In this document: positions 5,575-14,805 of the stretch, piece after piece
How the letters are laid out: the number at the start of each line of letters is the position of its first letter
Position numbering within the stretch: position 1 is the stretch's first letter
Origin: Eubacterium sp.
GTDB taxonomy: Bacteria > Bacillota_A > Clostridia > Lachnospirales > Lachnospiraceae
Assembly (NCBI GenBank): GCA_023663915.1
Contig: JAMPGN010000023.1
Span: forward strand, 1 to 28,984
DNA: 28,984 nucleotides
Direction: 5' to 3'
Made by a program: the position numbers and the translations under genes
Notes under the pieces: model-generated
The model's input: the letters and a program-made list of their open reading frames with translations, nothing else
Databases searched by the model: none
Told to the model about the DNA's origin: nothing

Positions 5575-8082
5575 ATGAAATCATACTTATCACTTGCATG
5601 GAAGGAATTAAGGGCGCAGAAGGTGACTTCCGTCCTGATTATACTGGCGGTTATTCTATCGACGATCGCGACCACCGCTGTAGGACAGTCGATCGGAATC
5701 CTGCAATCGATGCGCATGGAGCAGGCAGCGGGTTTAAACGGCGACCGCTACGCCACTTTTCACCAGTTGACTAAGGAACAGAGCAGCGTGTTACATGAGG
5801 ACTCACGGCTAACAGATGTGGGAAGCCTTATCACGGTGGGCGTGATGGAATTGGAAAACAATAGCCTTCGACTTTTTCTGCGGGAATATATCGGGGAGGC
5901 GCTTAGAGCTTATCCGGAGATTACGCAGGTGATCGAAGGACGTCTTCCGGAATCTGAGGGAGAGATCGCGCTGCCGGAAGATGCTATAAAATATATGGGA
6001 ATCGAGGGAGAGATCGGGGAGAAAATAACGCTGCCGCTCACGATCAATCTGCTTATAGATGATCGTCCAGATTATGCATATACGGCGGATTTTATTTTGA
6101 CAGGTATTCTTGAAAGCGATTATCTCGGTTATGCGACTGGAATCGTGACCGGTATTGTAGGTGAAGGAACGGCGCAATCGATACTTCCGGAACGCTATAT
6201 GCGTTATTCGACGGATTTTAAGACGGTGAGTACCAAGGAATTTCAAGAGGTTGTAGACGATCTGGCGGGAAAGCTGGATATGGAAGAACGGCAGATACAG
6301 TACAACTGGCTTTTGCTGGATGCTATGGGTATAAGTTATGCGGACAAGGAAACGGTGAGTGCGAATATCGGATTTCCTTTTATGACGGCAGCATGTGTGA
6401 TGGTGGGTGCACTGATTCTTTTGGCTGCAGGATTGGTAATCTATAACATTTTAAAAGTAGCAGTTACAAAGAGGATACGTGAATATGGAACGTTACGAGC
6501 GATTGGAGGGGAGGACAGACAGCTTTACAGGCTAGTTACAGTACAGATTCTATTGTTGAGTGTTATTGGTCTGCCACCGGGGGTATTGCTCGGAGTTTTA
6601 TCGGCAAAAGGAATCCTTACAGCGGCGACGGGGTTTCTTTCTCCGGAACTTTTCATGGCGGATACTACACAGCAATTAAATAACATGATTGAAGAAAGCA
6701 GTAACGGCACAATCACGCCGATTCTGTTGAGTATGGCGGTGACTCTGCTCTTTGCGGTACTGGCGGCATATCCTTCGGCGGTATACGCGTCCCGTGTATC
6801 CCCTACGGTTGCCATGAACGGGCAGACGGTGAAGGTGAAACGGCATAATCGCAAGAGAAAAAGAATCCGGAACTTCGAGGCATTCTATGCACGACTGAAT
6901 TTAAAACGTAATCGTGGAAGGACGATGGTCACGATTCTTTCCATAATAATGAGTATCACGGTTTTTGTGACGTTGCAGAGTTTCAGCAGTCTATTGGATA
7001 CAAGCAGCCGTGTGCGGGAAAGGCATATGGGCGATTACCGTGTGACCAATGAAACAGTGGGGATCACACCGGAAGAAGTGATGAAATTAAGAGAGCATGA
7101 GTTGGTCGCAGAACTGGCGACTTCTAAACTTATGGTCTATGAGTCGGATGAAAACGGTGATATGCCGATAAAGCTGGATTTTGTTTTGAAACCGGGCGAG
7201 ACGTTTCAGATTGCAGCAATCAGCGAGGTGCAGATTGACCGATATGAACAGAGTCCAGAACTGCTGAAAGAAGGTTTGACATTGACGAAGGAGGACAGGG
7301 AGGCGGTTGAAAGCGGAGAGGCGTGTCTGGTGATGAATCCGATCCCGTTTTCGTATGAGGGGATGGAAGTGGAACGCACTGAGCTGCACAAAGGGGATAG
7401 TATCGAGGTCAACGGGCGAAAACTCATGGTGGCAGGCATTGTGTATAGTCCGGTTTCTGTCAACAATAGTGGCTTTATCAATGGGGTACAGTTGATAGGA
7501 ACGGATGCGCTTTATAAGGATTTGACGGGAGAGGATAAGTATTCCGAGGTCTACCCGACACTTGATGAAAATGCTGATCCAGAAGAATTTGAAAATTGGC
7601 TGGATATATGGAGTAAGGGGCATCCGGGCACGCACTGGCTGTCCTACCGGGAGTCAGATGCGCAGACGGAAGAGAGTTTTGAACAGATCCGCCTGCTGTG
7701 TTGGGGATTGATTTTGTTGATCGGATTGATTGGCATTCTGAATATTGTCAACACGGTCTATACGAATATTCATACCCGTGTAAAGGAACTTGGAATGCAG
7801 AAGGCCGTCGGCATGAGCACGAGGAGTCTGTACAAGACATTTCTATGGGAAGGAGCGTACTATGGGATGATCGCTTCGGGCATTGGCGCGGTCTGCGGAT
7901 ATATCGGCACTGTCTTGGTGGAAGCGGCGGAGAATGGCAGTCTGCAGGTCGTCGCGTTTCCGGTTGTATCGATTCTGGAAGCGGCGGTGGTGTCCGTGGC
8001 GGCATGTTTATTCGCGACCGTTATTCCGTTGCGTGCGGTCGGGAAAATGAGTATTGTGGAATCGATCGGGACGGTGGAGTAG
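5575..8082 (+). CDS. FtsX-type ABC transporter permease
   Basis: This 835-residue permease is made of two FtsX-like modules. An N-terminal helix (about 17-38) is followed by a large outside domain (about 40-265) and three helices (about 268-292, 320-345 and 383-408). A second repeat has a helix near 450-475, an outside domain (about 480-700) and three more helices near the C-terminus. The cytoplasmic signature segments KRIREYGTLRAIGG and RVKELGMQKAVGMS mark the two FtsX modules. The product should pair with the upstream ATPase. Candidate roles are export or removal of an antimicrobial peptide or a lipoprotein-like substrate; the sequence does not decide. The transcription unit ends at the terminator 8100-8135. 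Confidence 0.94.
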   Translation: MKSYLSLAWKELRAQKVTSVLIILAVILSTIATTAVGQSIGILQSMRMEQAAGLNGDRYATFHQLTKEQSSVLHEDSRLTDVGSLITVGVMELENNSLRLFLREYIGEALRAYPEITQVIEGRLPESEGEIALPEDAIKYMGIEGEIGEKITLPLTINLLIDDRPDYAYTADFILTGILESDYLGYATGIVTGIVGEGTAQSILPERYMRYSTDFKTVSTKEFQEVVDDLAGKLDMEERQIQYNWLLLDAMGISYADKETVSANIGFPFMTAACVMVGALILLAAGLVIYNILKVAVTKRIREYGTLRAIGGEDRQLYRLVTVQILLLSVIGLPPGVLLGVLSAKGILTAATGFLSPELFMADTTQQLNNMIEESSNGTITPILLSMAVTLLFAVLAAYPSAVYASRVSPTVAMNGQTVKVKRHNRKRKRIRNFEAFYARLNLKRNRGRTMVTILSIIMSITVFVTLQSFSSLLDTSSRVRERHMGDYRVTNETVGITPEEVMKLREHELVAELATSKLMVYESDENGDMPIKLDFVLKPGETFQIAAISEVQIDRYEQSPELLKEGLTLTKEDREAVESGEACLVMNPIPFSYEGMEVERTELHKGDSIEVNGRKLMVAGIVYSPVSVNNSGFINGVQLIGTDALYKDLTGEDKYSEVYPTLDENADPEEFENWLDIWSKGHPGTHWLSYRESDAQTEESFEQIRLLCWGLILLIGLIGILNIVNTVYTNIHTRVKELGMQKAVGMSTRSLYKTFLWEGAYYGMIASGIGAVCGYIGTVLVEAAENGSLQVVAFPVVSILEAAVVSVAACLFATVIPLRAVGKMSIVESIGTVE

Positions 8083-8099
8083 GCAATAGCATAGAAAGA

Positions 8100-8135
8100 A
8101 CGGGTAAGAGGCATGATGCCCTTACCCGTATTTTA
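8100..8135 (+). terminator. strong rho-independent terminator after the permease gene
   Basis: ACGGGTAAG (8100-8108) pairs with CTTACCCGT (8121-8129). The interior GGC/GCC pairs too, and a T-rich tail follows. It closes the regulator-kinase-transporter unit. Confidence 0.88.
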
Positions 8136-8150
8136 TTTACTTGTCTGTCA

Positions 8151-8257
8151 TAGGAAATTCCTTGGCAAATTTCGAGTTCGCGACGAGTTTTCCGAGATGC
8201 ATGGCATCTCTTAGGAATTACTCATAATCTCGCAAACGAGCGTTAGCTCGTTTTTTT
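8151..8257. repeat. structured intergenic repeat, copy 1
   Basis: The stretch begins TAGGAAATTCC, continues with TTTCGAGTTCGCGA and ends with a hairpin and T-run (8234-8257). It also holds GAGATGC-ATG-GCATCTC, a 7-bp stem. The start, the TTCGAGTTCGCGA core and the closing GCAAAC hairpin recur in the same order at 14742-14805, and a fragment recurs at 250-265. Confidence 0.55.
8234..8257 (+). terminator. hairpin with T7 tail between convergent transcripts
   Basis: AAACGAGC (8234-8241), loop GTTA and GCTCGTTT (8246-8253) are followed by T residues to 8257. The T-run favours + strand termination. The hairpin also lies immediately after the minus-strand lipoprotein stop and may serve that gene weakly. 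Confidence 0.7.
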
Positions 8258-9416
8258 AGTTAGAAGACCCAATCTTCTCGTCATTTACCAAGAAGGAATC
8301 GCCGTCTTCTACGATACATACCATGGTTTTACCGGTATTAAGCTCGATCTCGTTGCCTGCGTCGTCATAGTATCTTGTCGCACCGTAGTCAGAGGTTTTC
8401 TCCCAGTTTACATGGATACCTTTGCCATTGGTGAAGAACCAGCCGTCTCTGGTGGTATCATGACACTGGAAAGCGAGATAACCCTTCTGGTCGCGGACTT
8501 CGTAGTAAGTATTCTGAATCAGAATATTCTTGAATGCGAGTTGCTTGCCATTTGCCCTGTCTAAATGAGGGCCATCCGCCTCTCCGGATAAATGCTGGAA
8601 TCTGTCATACAGTCCGGTTTCCGCGTTGTATACGAAGTAGCAGTTTGTCACCGGATAAGTAGGAGACATATCGACCTTGTCAGCGGTGATGGCATCACTG
8701 TACTGATCGAGTGTGTTCGGTGCATCGTTGGGAGCGAATTTGTAATGCTGCTCATCGGAATAACCGTCACGATATTCCAAGTCATAACCAAGTTTGTTGA
8801 TATCAGCAAGGATTCCTTTCGTATCGACATAAGCGTTATCGGTGGAATTGTTTGTATCGTTTGCACGCCAGAAGTTACTGCTGGATAAACCGTCAATATC
8901 TTCGGTATCGGCACGGTTGATAACTTCGTCTATGTAGAAAGGTCCGCCAAAGTGAACATAGAATGCATCCCATTCAAATGACCAGTATACATAATAGTCA
9001 CGGCAGCTTCTTACGTTACCAATTCGGTCATAGTCGCTCCAGTCTTGGAACAATGCCATTAATCTGGTGATACTGCCTTCCACGTTACATTCATACAGAA
9101 CATCTGCATTGGAGATACCATATTGGGAAGCAGTTTTGGTATTGGGAATCATAACCGTGATCGGTCTTGTATTGTTGACCTCTTCTGTTACCCATTCGTT
9201 TGTGATACGGCTGCGAACCATTCCTTCTTCCGGGGGAAGGTCCTCGCCTGTTTCTGTCTCTGTATCTTCCGGCTCTTCTACGACTTGTGGCTCGTCCGAT
9301 TCATCAATAACTTGTTCAACAACAGGTTCTGCGATCACTTCTTCTTCTTTTCCACAACCAAATAACAAAAGAGTAGAAGACAAGGCTACAAGACAAAGAA
9401 CTTGTAATCTTTTCAT
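8256..9416 (-). CDS. DUF3048 (YerB-like) lipoprotein
   Basis: This 386-residue protein starts with a lipoprotein signal (MKRLQVLCLVALSSTLLLFGC) whose lipobox LFGC puts the lipid-bearing Cys at 21. An acidic linker rich in E, D, V and T (about 24-65) follows, then a DUF3048 domain (about 70-230, with RPITVMIPN and GNVRSCRDYYV) and its C-terminal partner domain (about 265-375, with the LAFQCHDTTRDGWFFTNGKG region). The protein should sit on the outer face of the membrane. The B. subtilis member YerB has no firmly established role. The ribosome binding site AAAAAGGAGAGG lies just upstream of the ATG. The gene is single and divergent from rfbD. Confidence 0.93.
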   Translation of the reverse strand: MKRLQVLCLVALSSTLLLFGCGKEEEVIAEPVVEQVIDESDEPQVVEEPEDTETETGEDLPPEEGMVRSRITNEWVTEEVNNTRPITVMIPNTKTASQYGISNADVLYECNVEGSITRLMALFQDWSDYDRIGNVRSCRDYYVYWSFEWDAFYVHFGGPFYIDEVINRADTEDIDGLSSSNFWRANDTNNSTDNAYVDTKGILADINKLGYDLEYRDGYSDEQHYKFAPNDAPNTLDQYSDAITADKVDMSPTYPVTNCYFVYNAETGLYDRFQHLSGEADGPHLDRANGKQLAFKNILIQNTYYEVRDQKGYLAFQCHDTTRDGWFFTNGKGIHVNWEKTSDYGATRYYDDAGNEIELNTGKTMVCIVEDGDSFLVNDEKIGSSN

Positions 9417-9611
9417 CTTTAATCCTCTCCTTTTTCTTCTTAAATAAAAGTGTATTAAAAATACCCAACTGCACCTAGTATATCATAACTAAAAGAGCGA
9501 GTCACTAGAAAAAATTTGAAAAAATCCACAAAATGTCGATAGATTATCACAAAAAGTTTGTGACTATGCATAGCGCTTTGTGCAGATTTTAGGCGGTATT
9601 ACGGATTGTAA

Positions 9612-9640
9612 TTGCATAATTTTGCCATAGGTTGTAGAAT
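9612..9640 (+). promoter_or_regulatory. predicted sigma-A promoter of the polysaccharide locus
   Basis: TTGCAT (9612-9617), a 17-base spacer and TAGAAT (9635-9640) fit the consensus well. Transcription would start near 9647, giving a leader of about 160 bases that contains the two hairpin structures before rfbD. Confidence 0.5.
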
Positions 9641-9671
9641 ATAAATCAACGAAAGCAAAGAAGGCGGAGAA

Positions 9672-9710
9672 AGTATAAAAAATCACACTGATGTGCTGAT
9701 TTTTTATACT
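9672..9710 (+). terminator. attenuator-like hairpin in the rfbD leader
   Basis: AGTATAAAAAATCA (9672-9685) and TGATTTTTTATACT (9697-9710) are perfect complements, and CAC/GTG extends the stem inward. The right arm includes six T residues after a short GC-containing stem, so the structure could act as a terminator within the leader. It lies about 100 bases before the start codon. Confidence 0.45.
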
Positions 9711-9721
9711 CAAATTTGTGC

Positions 9722-9778
9722 CGGGGCGTCACAAATTTGTCTGATGGCAGACGCAAATCTGAAATTTGCGTCGCCCCG
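9722..9778 (+). repeat. three-way-junction palindrome in the rfbD leader
   Basis: An outer stem CGGGGCG (9722-9728) with CGCCCCG (9772-9778) encloses two inner stems: GTCTG/CAGAC (9739-9752) and ACGCAAAT/ATTTGCGT (9751-9771). The inner stems share two bases, so they compete or adjust. The element ends about 30 bases before rfbD. It may be a regulatory RNA fold or a small palindromic repeat. Confidence 0.5.
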
Positions 9779-9807
9779 TCGCGTAAACGCTCCGGAATGG
9801 AGAAAAC

Positions 9808-10650
9808 ATGAAGAGAGTGATTGTAACCGGCGCGAACGGGCAATTAGGACGCGCTATCAACCAACTGTACGCAGGTAGTATGGAATATGAATTAGTCAAT
9901 ACGGACGTGGGAGAACTAGATATTACTAAGGTAGATCGCGTCATGGATTTTGTGCGGCAGATACGTCCCTATGCGATTATCAACTGTGCGGCGTATACCG
10001 CAGTGGAGGCGTGTGAAAACGAGGAGGACCTTGCATTTCGCATCAATGCGATCGGACCAAGGAATTTAAGTATTGCGGCATCCGAGACGGGGGCGAAGCT
10101 GATGCATGTCTCTACGGATTATGTGTTTGACGGCAACGGGAACAGACCATATCGAGAGATGGACCCGGTAGGACCGCAGGGAGCTTACGGCAGAACCAAA
10201 CTTGCCGGTGAGAATTTTGTGAAGGAATTTAGCGACAGGCATTATATCGTGCGTACAGCGTGGTTATATGGGGATGGCAAGAATTTTGTCAAGACGATGC
10301 TCCGACTGTCGGAGACGCATGAAAAAGTCAGGGTGGTGAAAGACCAGGTCGGATCGCCCACAAGCGCGGCAGAATTGGCGAAGGCGATTGCATACCTTCT
10401 CCCTACGGAGAATTACGGGCTGTTCCACGGGACATGCGAGGGGGATTGTAGCTGGGCGCAGTTTACAGAAGAGATCTTTAAGCTGACGGGTAAGGATACG
10501 GTTGTGGAGCCAATTACATCGGAAGAGTACGGTGCGGCGGTCAAGCGTCCTGCCTATTCAATCTTAGAGAATTATATGTTGAAAATGACGACGGATTTTA
10601 TGTTTGCCGATTGGCATGATGCGATCGCGGAGTATTTGAAATCGGTATAA
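9808..10650 (+). CDS. rfbD: dTDP-4-dehydrorhamnose reductase
   Basis: This 280-residue short-chain dehydrogenase catalyses the last step of dTDP-L-rhamnose synthesis, NADPH-dependent reduction of dTDP-4-keto-rhamnose in the cytoplasm. The N-terminus has the Rossmann motif GANGQLG (8-14), then NCAAYTAVEACE (59-70), STDYVFDG (102-109) and the catalytic pair Y127 and K131 (YGRTK). The length is normal for RmlD. A TGGAG ribosome binding site precedes the ATG. The other rhamnose genes (rfbA, rfbB, rfbC) are not in the window, so they must lie elsewhere. gmd follows after 69 bases on the same strand. Confidence 0.95.
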   Translation: MKRVIVTGANGQLGRAINQLYAGSMEYELVNTDVGELDITKVDRVMDFVRQIRPYAIINCAAYTAVEACENEEDLAFRINAIGPRNLSIAASETGAKLMHVSTDYVFDGNGNRPYREMDPVGPQGAYGRTKLAGENFVKEFSDRHYIVRTAWLYGDGKNFVKTMLRLSETHEKVRVVKDQVGSPTSAAELAKAIAYLLPTENYGLFHGTCEGDCSWAQFTEEIFKLTGKDTVVEPITSEEYGAAVKRPAYSILENYMLKMTTDFMFADWHDAIAEYLKSV

Positions 10651-10719
10651 ATCACTTTACACCTATTTCTTTTTGTGAGAAAATAACCCAAATGACAACA
10701 AGAAAGGATATAGTTTGAT

Positions 10720-11787
10720 ATGCAGAAAGTGGCTCTAATCACAGGTATTACAGGACAGGATGGTTCTTATCTGGCGGAGTTCTTGCTGGGGAAGGGATAT
10801 GAAGTGCACGGCCTGATACGCAGACACAGCATTTCCAACACAGCAAGGATCGATCATCTGATTCATTCGGATTATAACAAGGTGAAATTCTTTTTACATT
10901 TTGCAGACACGACGGATTCAAGCAATTTGATGAGGTTGATTGCGGAGATACGCCCCAGCGAGGTGTACAATCTAGCAGCGCAGTCTCATGTGGGCGTGTC
11001 TTTTGAAGTGCCGGAGTATACGGCGGAAGCGACGGGAGTCAGCACTTTGAAATTGCTAGAAGCGATCCGGGTCAACGGTGGGACGTGTAGATTTTATCAG
11101 GCGTCTACTTCCGAATTGTTTGGCGGAATCCCGGAGACGGCGCCGCAGAGCGAGACAACGCCTTTTTACCCGAAGAGCCCTTACGGAGCCGCCAAGTTGT
11201 ATTCTTATTGGATTACGGTCAATTACAGAGAGTCTTATAATATGTTTGCCTGCAACGGTATACTGTTTAACCATGAGTCACCGAGACGGGGCGAGAATTT
11301 TGTCACAAGAAAAATTACCCTTGCAATCGCCAATATCATTGCGGGCAAGCAGGACAAGCTGTCTCTTGGCAATATGAATGCGAAGCGCGACTGGGGATTC
11401 GCCGGAGACTATGTAAAGGGAATGTGGCTGATGCTTCAGCAGAATGCTCCGAGCGATTATGTGCTTGCAACGAATGAGACACACACGGTCAGGGAATTTG
11501 TGGAAGCAGCGTTTTGTGAACTCGGTGTGAAAATACGCTGGGAAGGAAGCGGCGTTGACGAGAAGGGATACGATGCGGCAAGCGGCAGACTGCTCGTTGA
11601 TGTTAATCCGGAGTTTTATCGTCCGGCGGAAGTGGAATTTCTGTGGGGCAACTGCGAGAAGGCAGAAAAAGAGTTGGGTTGGAAAAGAGATGTAGACTTC
11701 AAGGCGCTGGTTGCCATGATGATGGAATCTGATCTAAAAGAAATCGCAGGCATGACCTGTGAGGAATATAGACAGAAGAATCAGTAA
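10720..11787 (+). CDS. gmd: GDP-mannose 4,6-dehydratase
   Basis: This 355-residue enzyme converts GDP-D-mannose to GDP-4-keto-6-deoxy-mannose, the first step to GDP-L-fucose. The NADP-binding motif GITGQDG (9-15) and the family's [14 protein letters not shown] (35-47) are present. The active-site residues are in QASTSELFG (127-135, with T130 and E132), Y155 and K159 (SPYGAAK), followed by the [15 protein letters not shown] segment. The partner gene fcl is 3 kb away, separated by a membrane-protein gene and a gene on the other strand, whereas the two are commonly adjacent. The AAAGGA ribosome binding site has a rather long spacing to the ATG. Confidence 0.96.
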   Translation: MQKVALITGITGQDGSYLAEFLLGKGYEVHGLIRRHSISNTARIDHLIHSDYNKVKFFLHFADTTDSSNLMRLIAEIRPSEVYNLAAQSHVGVSFEVPEYTAEATGVSTLKLLEAIRVNGGTCRFYQASTSELFGGIPETAPQSETTPFYPKSPYGAAKLYSYWITVNYRESYNMFACNGILFNHESPRRGENFVTRKITLAIANIIAGKQDKLSLGNMNAKRDWGFAGDYVKGMWLMLQQNAPSDYVLATNETHTVREFVEAAFCELGVKIRWEGSGVDEKGYDAASGRLLVDVNPEFYRPAEVEFLWGNCEKAEKELGWKRDVDFKALVAMMMESDLKEIAGMTCEEYRQKNQ

Positions 11788-11824
11788 GAAGTGTGACGAA
11801 ATATAGAGAAAGGCATGGACATCT

Positions 11825-13594
11825 ATGCTGTCAGTGATAGTGATATGGATTTACATGTTTCTCACCACTTTTCCGATCGGATACGGAATCATATATGCAG
11901 TCACGGGAAGAACGTCTTACCGAGTCAGACATATGGATTCCTATCTGGTATGCGGTCTTGCGGGCGTTACGGTCTACGCGCAGTTTTTCAGTCTGTTTGC
12001 GAAGGTCGGTCTGGCGGCCAATCTGTTTTTGTGCGCAGCCGATTTGATCGTTCTATGGGTGTGCAGACGGACGCTTGGCAAAATGTTACGGGAAGTGTGG
12101 AGTGATATACGGGACAATCGATCAGGAAAAAGAGGGAGGATGTTTATCATGCTGTTCCTCTTTTTACTATTTGCATATGGTGCTTCGAGGGGGATCATTC
12201 ATTATGATACGAGCCTGTACCACGCGCAGAGTATTCGCTGGATTGAAGAGTATGGCGTGGTGAAAGGATTAGGGAATCTGCATTGTCGGCTGGCTTACAA
12301 CAGTTCTTCTTTTGCGCTGTCGGCATTGTACAGTATGGCGTTTCTCGGCGGACAGTCCTATCATTGCGCAGCCGGGTGGATGGCTTTTCTTCTGGCTAAG
12401 ATATGCATGGAAATAACAGGTTCTTTTCGGTGCAGGAGGCTGCGGGTCAGTGATTTTGCTAGGGTGATGGGGATATATTACCTAGTCATTATTTTTGATG
12501 AGATGGTTTCGCCGGCTTCCGATTATTTCATGGTGCTGATCGCCTTTTATATTGTGATCCGCTGGCTTGAGTTACTAGAAAAGAAAACCGGAGAAATAAT
12601 GCCCTATGCGATGCTTTGTGTACTCGGCGTATTTTTGATGACAGTGAAATTGTCGGCGGCGCTTGTTCTACTTTTGGTCATTTATCCGGCATATTATTTG
12701 TTGCGGCAAAAGCGGTGGAAGGAGATTGCGGGATATCTTCTATTAGGGATCGTGACAGCGCTACCATTTTTTGTAAGAAATGTGATGTTATCCGGCTGGT
12801 TGGTCTATCCTTTTACGCAGATGGATCTGTTGCATGTAGCTTGGAAAATACCGAAAGGCGTGGCGGACTACGATGCGAAAGAGATTCAGGTATGGGGCAG
12901 GGGATATTCGGACGTGAACAAATATGATCTTTCCATGCGGGAGTGGCTACCGGACTGGTTTCGTTCTCTGGCGGGCAGTGATAAACTGTTTGTGGTTCTA
13001 TCGGCGGCGTCTGTGTGTATCCTGCTTGTATACGGTGTCGGTCTGTTGTGCGGATTTTGCAAAGGCCGAAAGGAAGTTCTGCTGGTACAGGCGACTGTGG
13101 CAGGGTCTTTTCTCTTCTGGCTATGTACGTCCCCTCTGATTCGCTATGGGTGTGTCTATGTGTATTTGACACCTGCGGTTATTCTTGGTGGAATCTACGA
13201 GGATATCGTGTCTGCATGGGAGAGTCGGGTGAAGGCAGGACAATATGATTTGAACAATGGGAGCAGTCGAATCAGCAAGGCGGGACAGGTGTTGGGGAAT
13301 ATGGTCAGATGGTGCGGACTGGTGGTTATGGCGTTTCTTGTCATATATAAATGTGTGGCGCTCGGAAGAGAGATCGTCTCTTCCTATGTGGACGACTATT
13401 GGTTGGTACAAAAAGATTATGAGAATTATGAGACCGATTCTTATGAGATCAACGGAGCCAGGTTCTATTATCCGGTGAATGGGGATCAGGTGGGGTACGA
13501 TGCATTCCCGTCTGCGCCCGCGAAAGTGGAAGTGAGGTTTTTAGGACAAAATATCGGGGACGGATTTGCCGAATTAGGGGCGCAGGGAGAATAA
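11825..13594 (+). CDS. polytopic membrane protein, LIC_10190-like
   Basis: This 589-residue protein has about ten to twelve membrane segments and a conserved outside-loop signature at 126-161 (HYDTSLYHAQSIRWIEEYG, then GLGNLHCRLAYNSS). That signature is typical of the LIC_10190 family of polysaccharide-locus membrane proteins, which resemble GT-C glycosyltransferases. The acidic D128 in the loop could be the catalytic residue of such an enzyme, working on a lipid-linked sugar outside the membrane. It follows gmd by 37 bases. The ATG at 11825 lies after a GAGAAAGG ribosome binding site; the ATG at 11815 is in a different, short frame. It could instead be a polymerase of the locus; the sequence does not settle this. 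It ends 32 bases before a convergent gene, with no terminator between. Confidence 0.85.
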   Translation: MLSVIVIWIYMFLTTFPIGYGIIYAVTGRTSYRVRHMDSYLVCGLAGVTVYAQFFSLFAKVGLAANLFLCAADLIVLWVCRRTLGKMLREVWSDIRDNRSGKRGRMFIMLFLFLLFAYGASRGIIHYDTSLYHAQSIRWIEEYGVVKGLGNLHCRLAYNSSSFALSALYSMAFLGGQSYHCAAGWMAFLLAKICMEITGSFRCRRLRVSDFARVMGIYYLVIIFDEMVSPASDYFMVLIAFYIVIRWLELLEKKTGEIMPYAMLCVLGVFLMTVKLSAALVLLLVIYPAYYLLRQKRWKEIAGYLLLGIVTALPFFVRNVMLSGWLVYPFTQMDLLHVAWKIPKGVADYDAKEIQVWGRGYSDVNKYDLSMREWLPDWFRSLAGSDKLFVVLSAASVCILLVYGVGLLCGFCKGRKEVLLVQATVAGSFLFWLCTSPLIRYGCVYVYLTPAVILGGIYEDIVSAWESRVKAGQYDLNNGSSRISKAGQVLGNMVRWCGLVVMAFLVIYKCVALGREIVSSYVDDYWLVQKDYENYETDSYEINGARFYYPVNGDQVGYDAFPSAPAKVEVRFLGQNIGDGFAELGAQGE

Positions 13595-13626
13595 GCATGG
13601 TATCGAAAGTAATCCTGTAAGTATCA

Positions 13627-14493
13627 TCAGCAGTCATTGGGAACAGATTCTAAATCAAACGAAATTCCATTCTCTGTCAACAAGGACTTTAAATATTCGT
13701 TTTGAGAAGATAAACGGTTGATTTTCGGTAAATAGTATTCAGCTTCTTCTTTCTTGGTGCGCTCAATAATTTCGGCGGAACTGGTGCCGCATAAGTTTAA
13801 GATTCCTTCACAAACCATGGATGAGTCTCCTTTCGTTCTGATATTGGCAGTAGCAATCTGATGCATGTACTTAATGTAGACCTCTTGTTCTTGATGCATC
13901 CGATAATCATCGGCAAGTCGGTTTGCCAAGCTGCTATCCTGCAATTTGTTTGTGAGACAGCGCAGATATAGATTTTCTTCAGGGGAAAGTTCGCCGGTAA
14001 CGATAATCTGTGTGCGGAAAGTCTCTTTATTGATATGATATACTCCTGTGGTGACTTTTGCAACAGTCAAATTCCTTTCTTTGCATAGGTGTTTCATAAG
14101 TTTTCTCGGATAGTGGCAGCTTAGAAGAGTTAGACTGACATCGAGACTGGAATATTGGGGTGATGTACCCATTTGTGCAATGAGTAGTCCGGCGTATCCG
14201 ATCGTTTTATAATACGAATTAATCGTGACAGAAGAGCCGACGCCTTTGATCTCAAGCAGGTTAAAAGTCCTGAAAATAAGCGCTATATTTTTGGAGATGA
14301 TCTGATCCGTTAATTTTTTAATGATGAGCAGGTCAATTCGGTAATTGTTTCTGCCAAGTTTATATTCTGTTATGTATTGCAAAAGGTCGGAATAATCTTT
14401 GAGTTCAATTTGAAATGCGCACGTGGCGGCTTCGTGCCAGTTGATGCGGGGATTAAGAGGTGCTTTGAGAGACATAGAATAGATACCTTTCAT
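13627..14493 (-). CDS. PD-(D/E)XK nuclease-like protein of unknown role
   Basis: This 288-residue soluble protein carries what looks like a PD-(D/E)XK nuclease core: E30 in the first helix, D54 in YRIDLLIIKK, E81-I-K83 in LLEIKG, then a helix with Y94, Y95 and Y100. The C-terminal part is helical (EEAEYYLPKINRLSSQNEYL). The start may be the second ATG (14473-14475), because AAAGGT lies just before it and nothing good precedes the first. It lies on the strand opposite to the surrounding polysaccharide locus, between gmd/LIC_10190 and fcl, as if inserted. Related proteins may be Rpn-like or transposon-associated nucleases. The nuclease call is from motif reading only. Confidence 0.6.
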   Translation of the reverse strand: MKGIYSMSLKAPLNPRINWHEAATCAFQIELKDYSDLLQYITEYKLGRNNYRIDLLIIKKLTDQIISKNIALIFRTFNLLEIKGVGSSVTINSYYKTIGYAGLLIAQMGTSPQYSSLDVSLTLLSCHYPRKLMKHLCKERNLTVAKVTTGVYHINKETFRTQIIVTGELSPEENLYLRCLTNKLQDSSLANRLADDYRMHQEQEVYIKYMHQIATANIRTKGDSSMVCEGILNLCGTSSAEIIERTKKEEAEYYLPKINRLSSQNEYLKSLLTENGISFDLESVPNDC

Positions 14494-14741
14494 TAAGATA
14501 CGCCATAAAGGCTGATAAGATATTATAATTTGATTGTATAGAATATAGATTGCAATATAGATAGCAAGTAAGGTATTTATATCATAAACAGAAATGTATT
14601 ACAAATAGTTTTTATAAATAACATGTAGAAAAAATAGAATTGAGTTATGGTTGTATAGTTTCACAGTTTCAAGATATAGAATGATTTTAATGTACTTTGT
14701 GATATAGATACTAAATATAGTATTGTGCATTTTTATGTTAA

Positions 14742-14805
14742 AGGAAATTTCTATGCTTATTTCGAGTTCGCGAAGCGAACACAAATTGCAAACCGTTCGG
14801 TTTTT
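14742..14805 (+). repeat. structured intergenic repeat, copy 2
   Basis: AGGAAATTTC is followed by TTTCGAGTTCGCGA, a 6-bp hairpin GTTCGC-GAA-GCGAAC (14766-14780) and a closing hairpin AAACCG-TT-CGGTTT with T-run. The blocks and their order match 8151-8257, but the spacing is shorter. Confidence 0.55.

Larger units (their letters stand above)
9417..9807. other. divergent intergenic region between the DUF3048 gene and rfbD
   Basis: No gene is seen in these 391 bases. It carries the lipoprotein's ribosome binding site at its left edge, a Spo0A-box-like TGTCGAT (9534-9540, one mismatch), a predicted rightward promoter (9612-9640) and two strong secondary structures in the rfbD leader (9672-9710 and 9722-9778). 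Confidence 0.7.

Noticed and set aside
11815..12105. Open frame starting ten bases before the LIC_10190-like gene
   Set aside because: It is a short out-of-frame shadow; the frame from 11825 encodes a long polytopic protein with a family signature.
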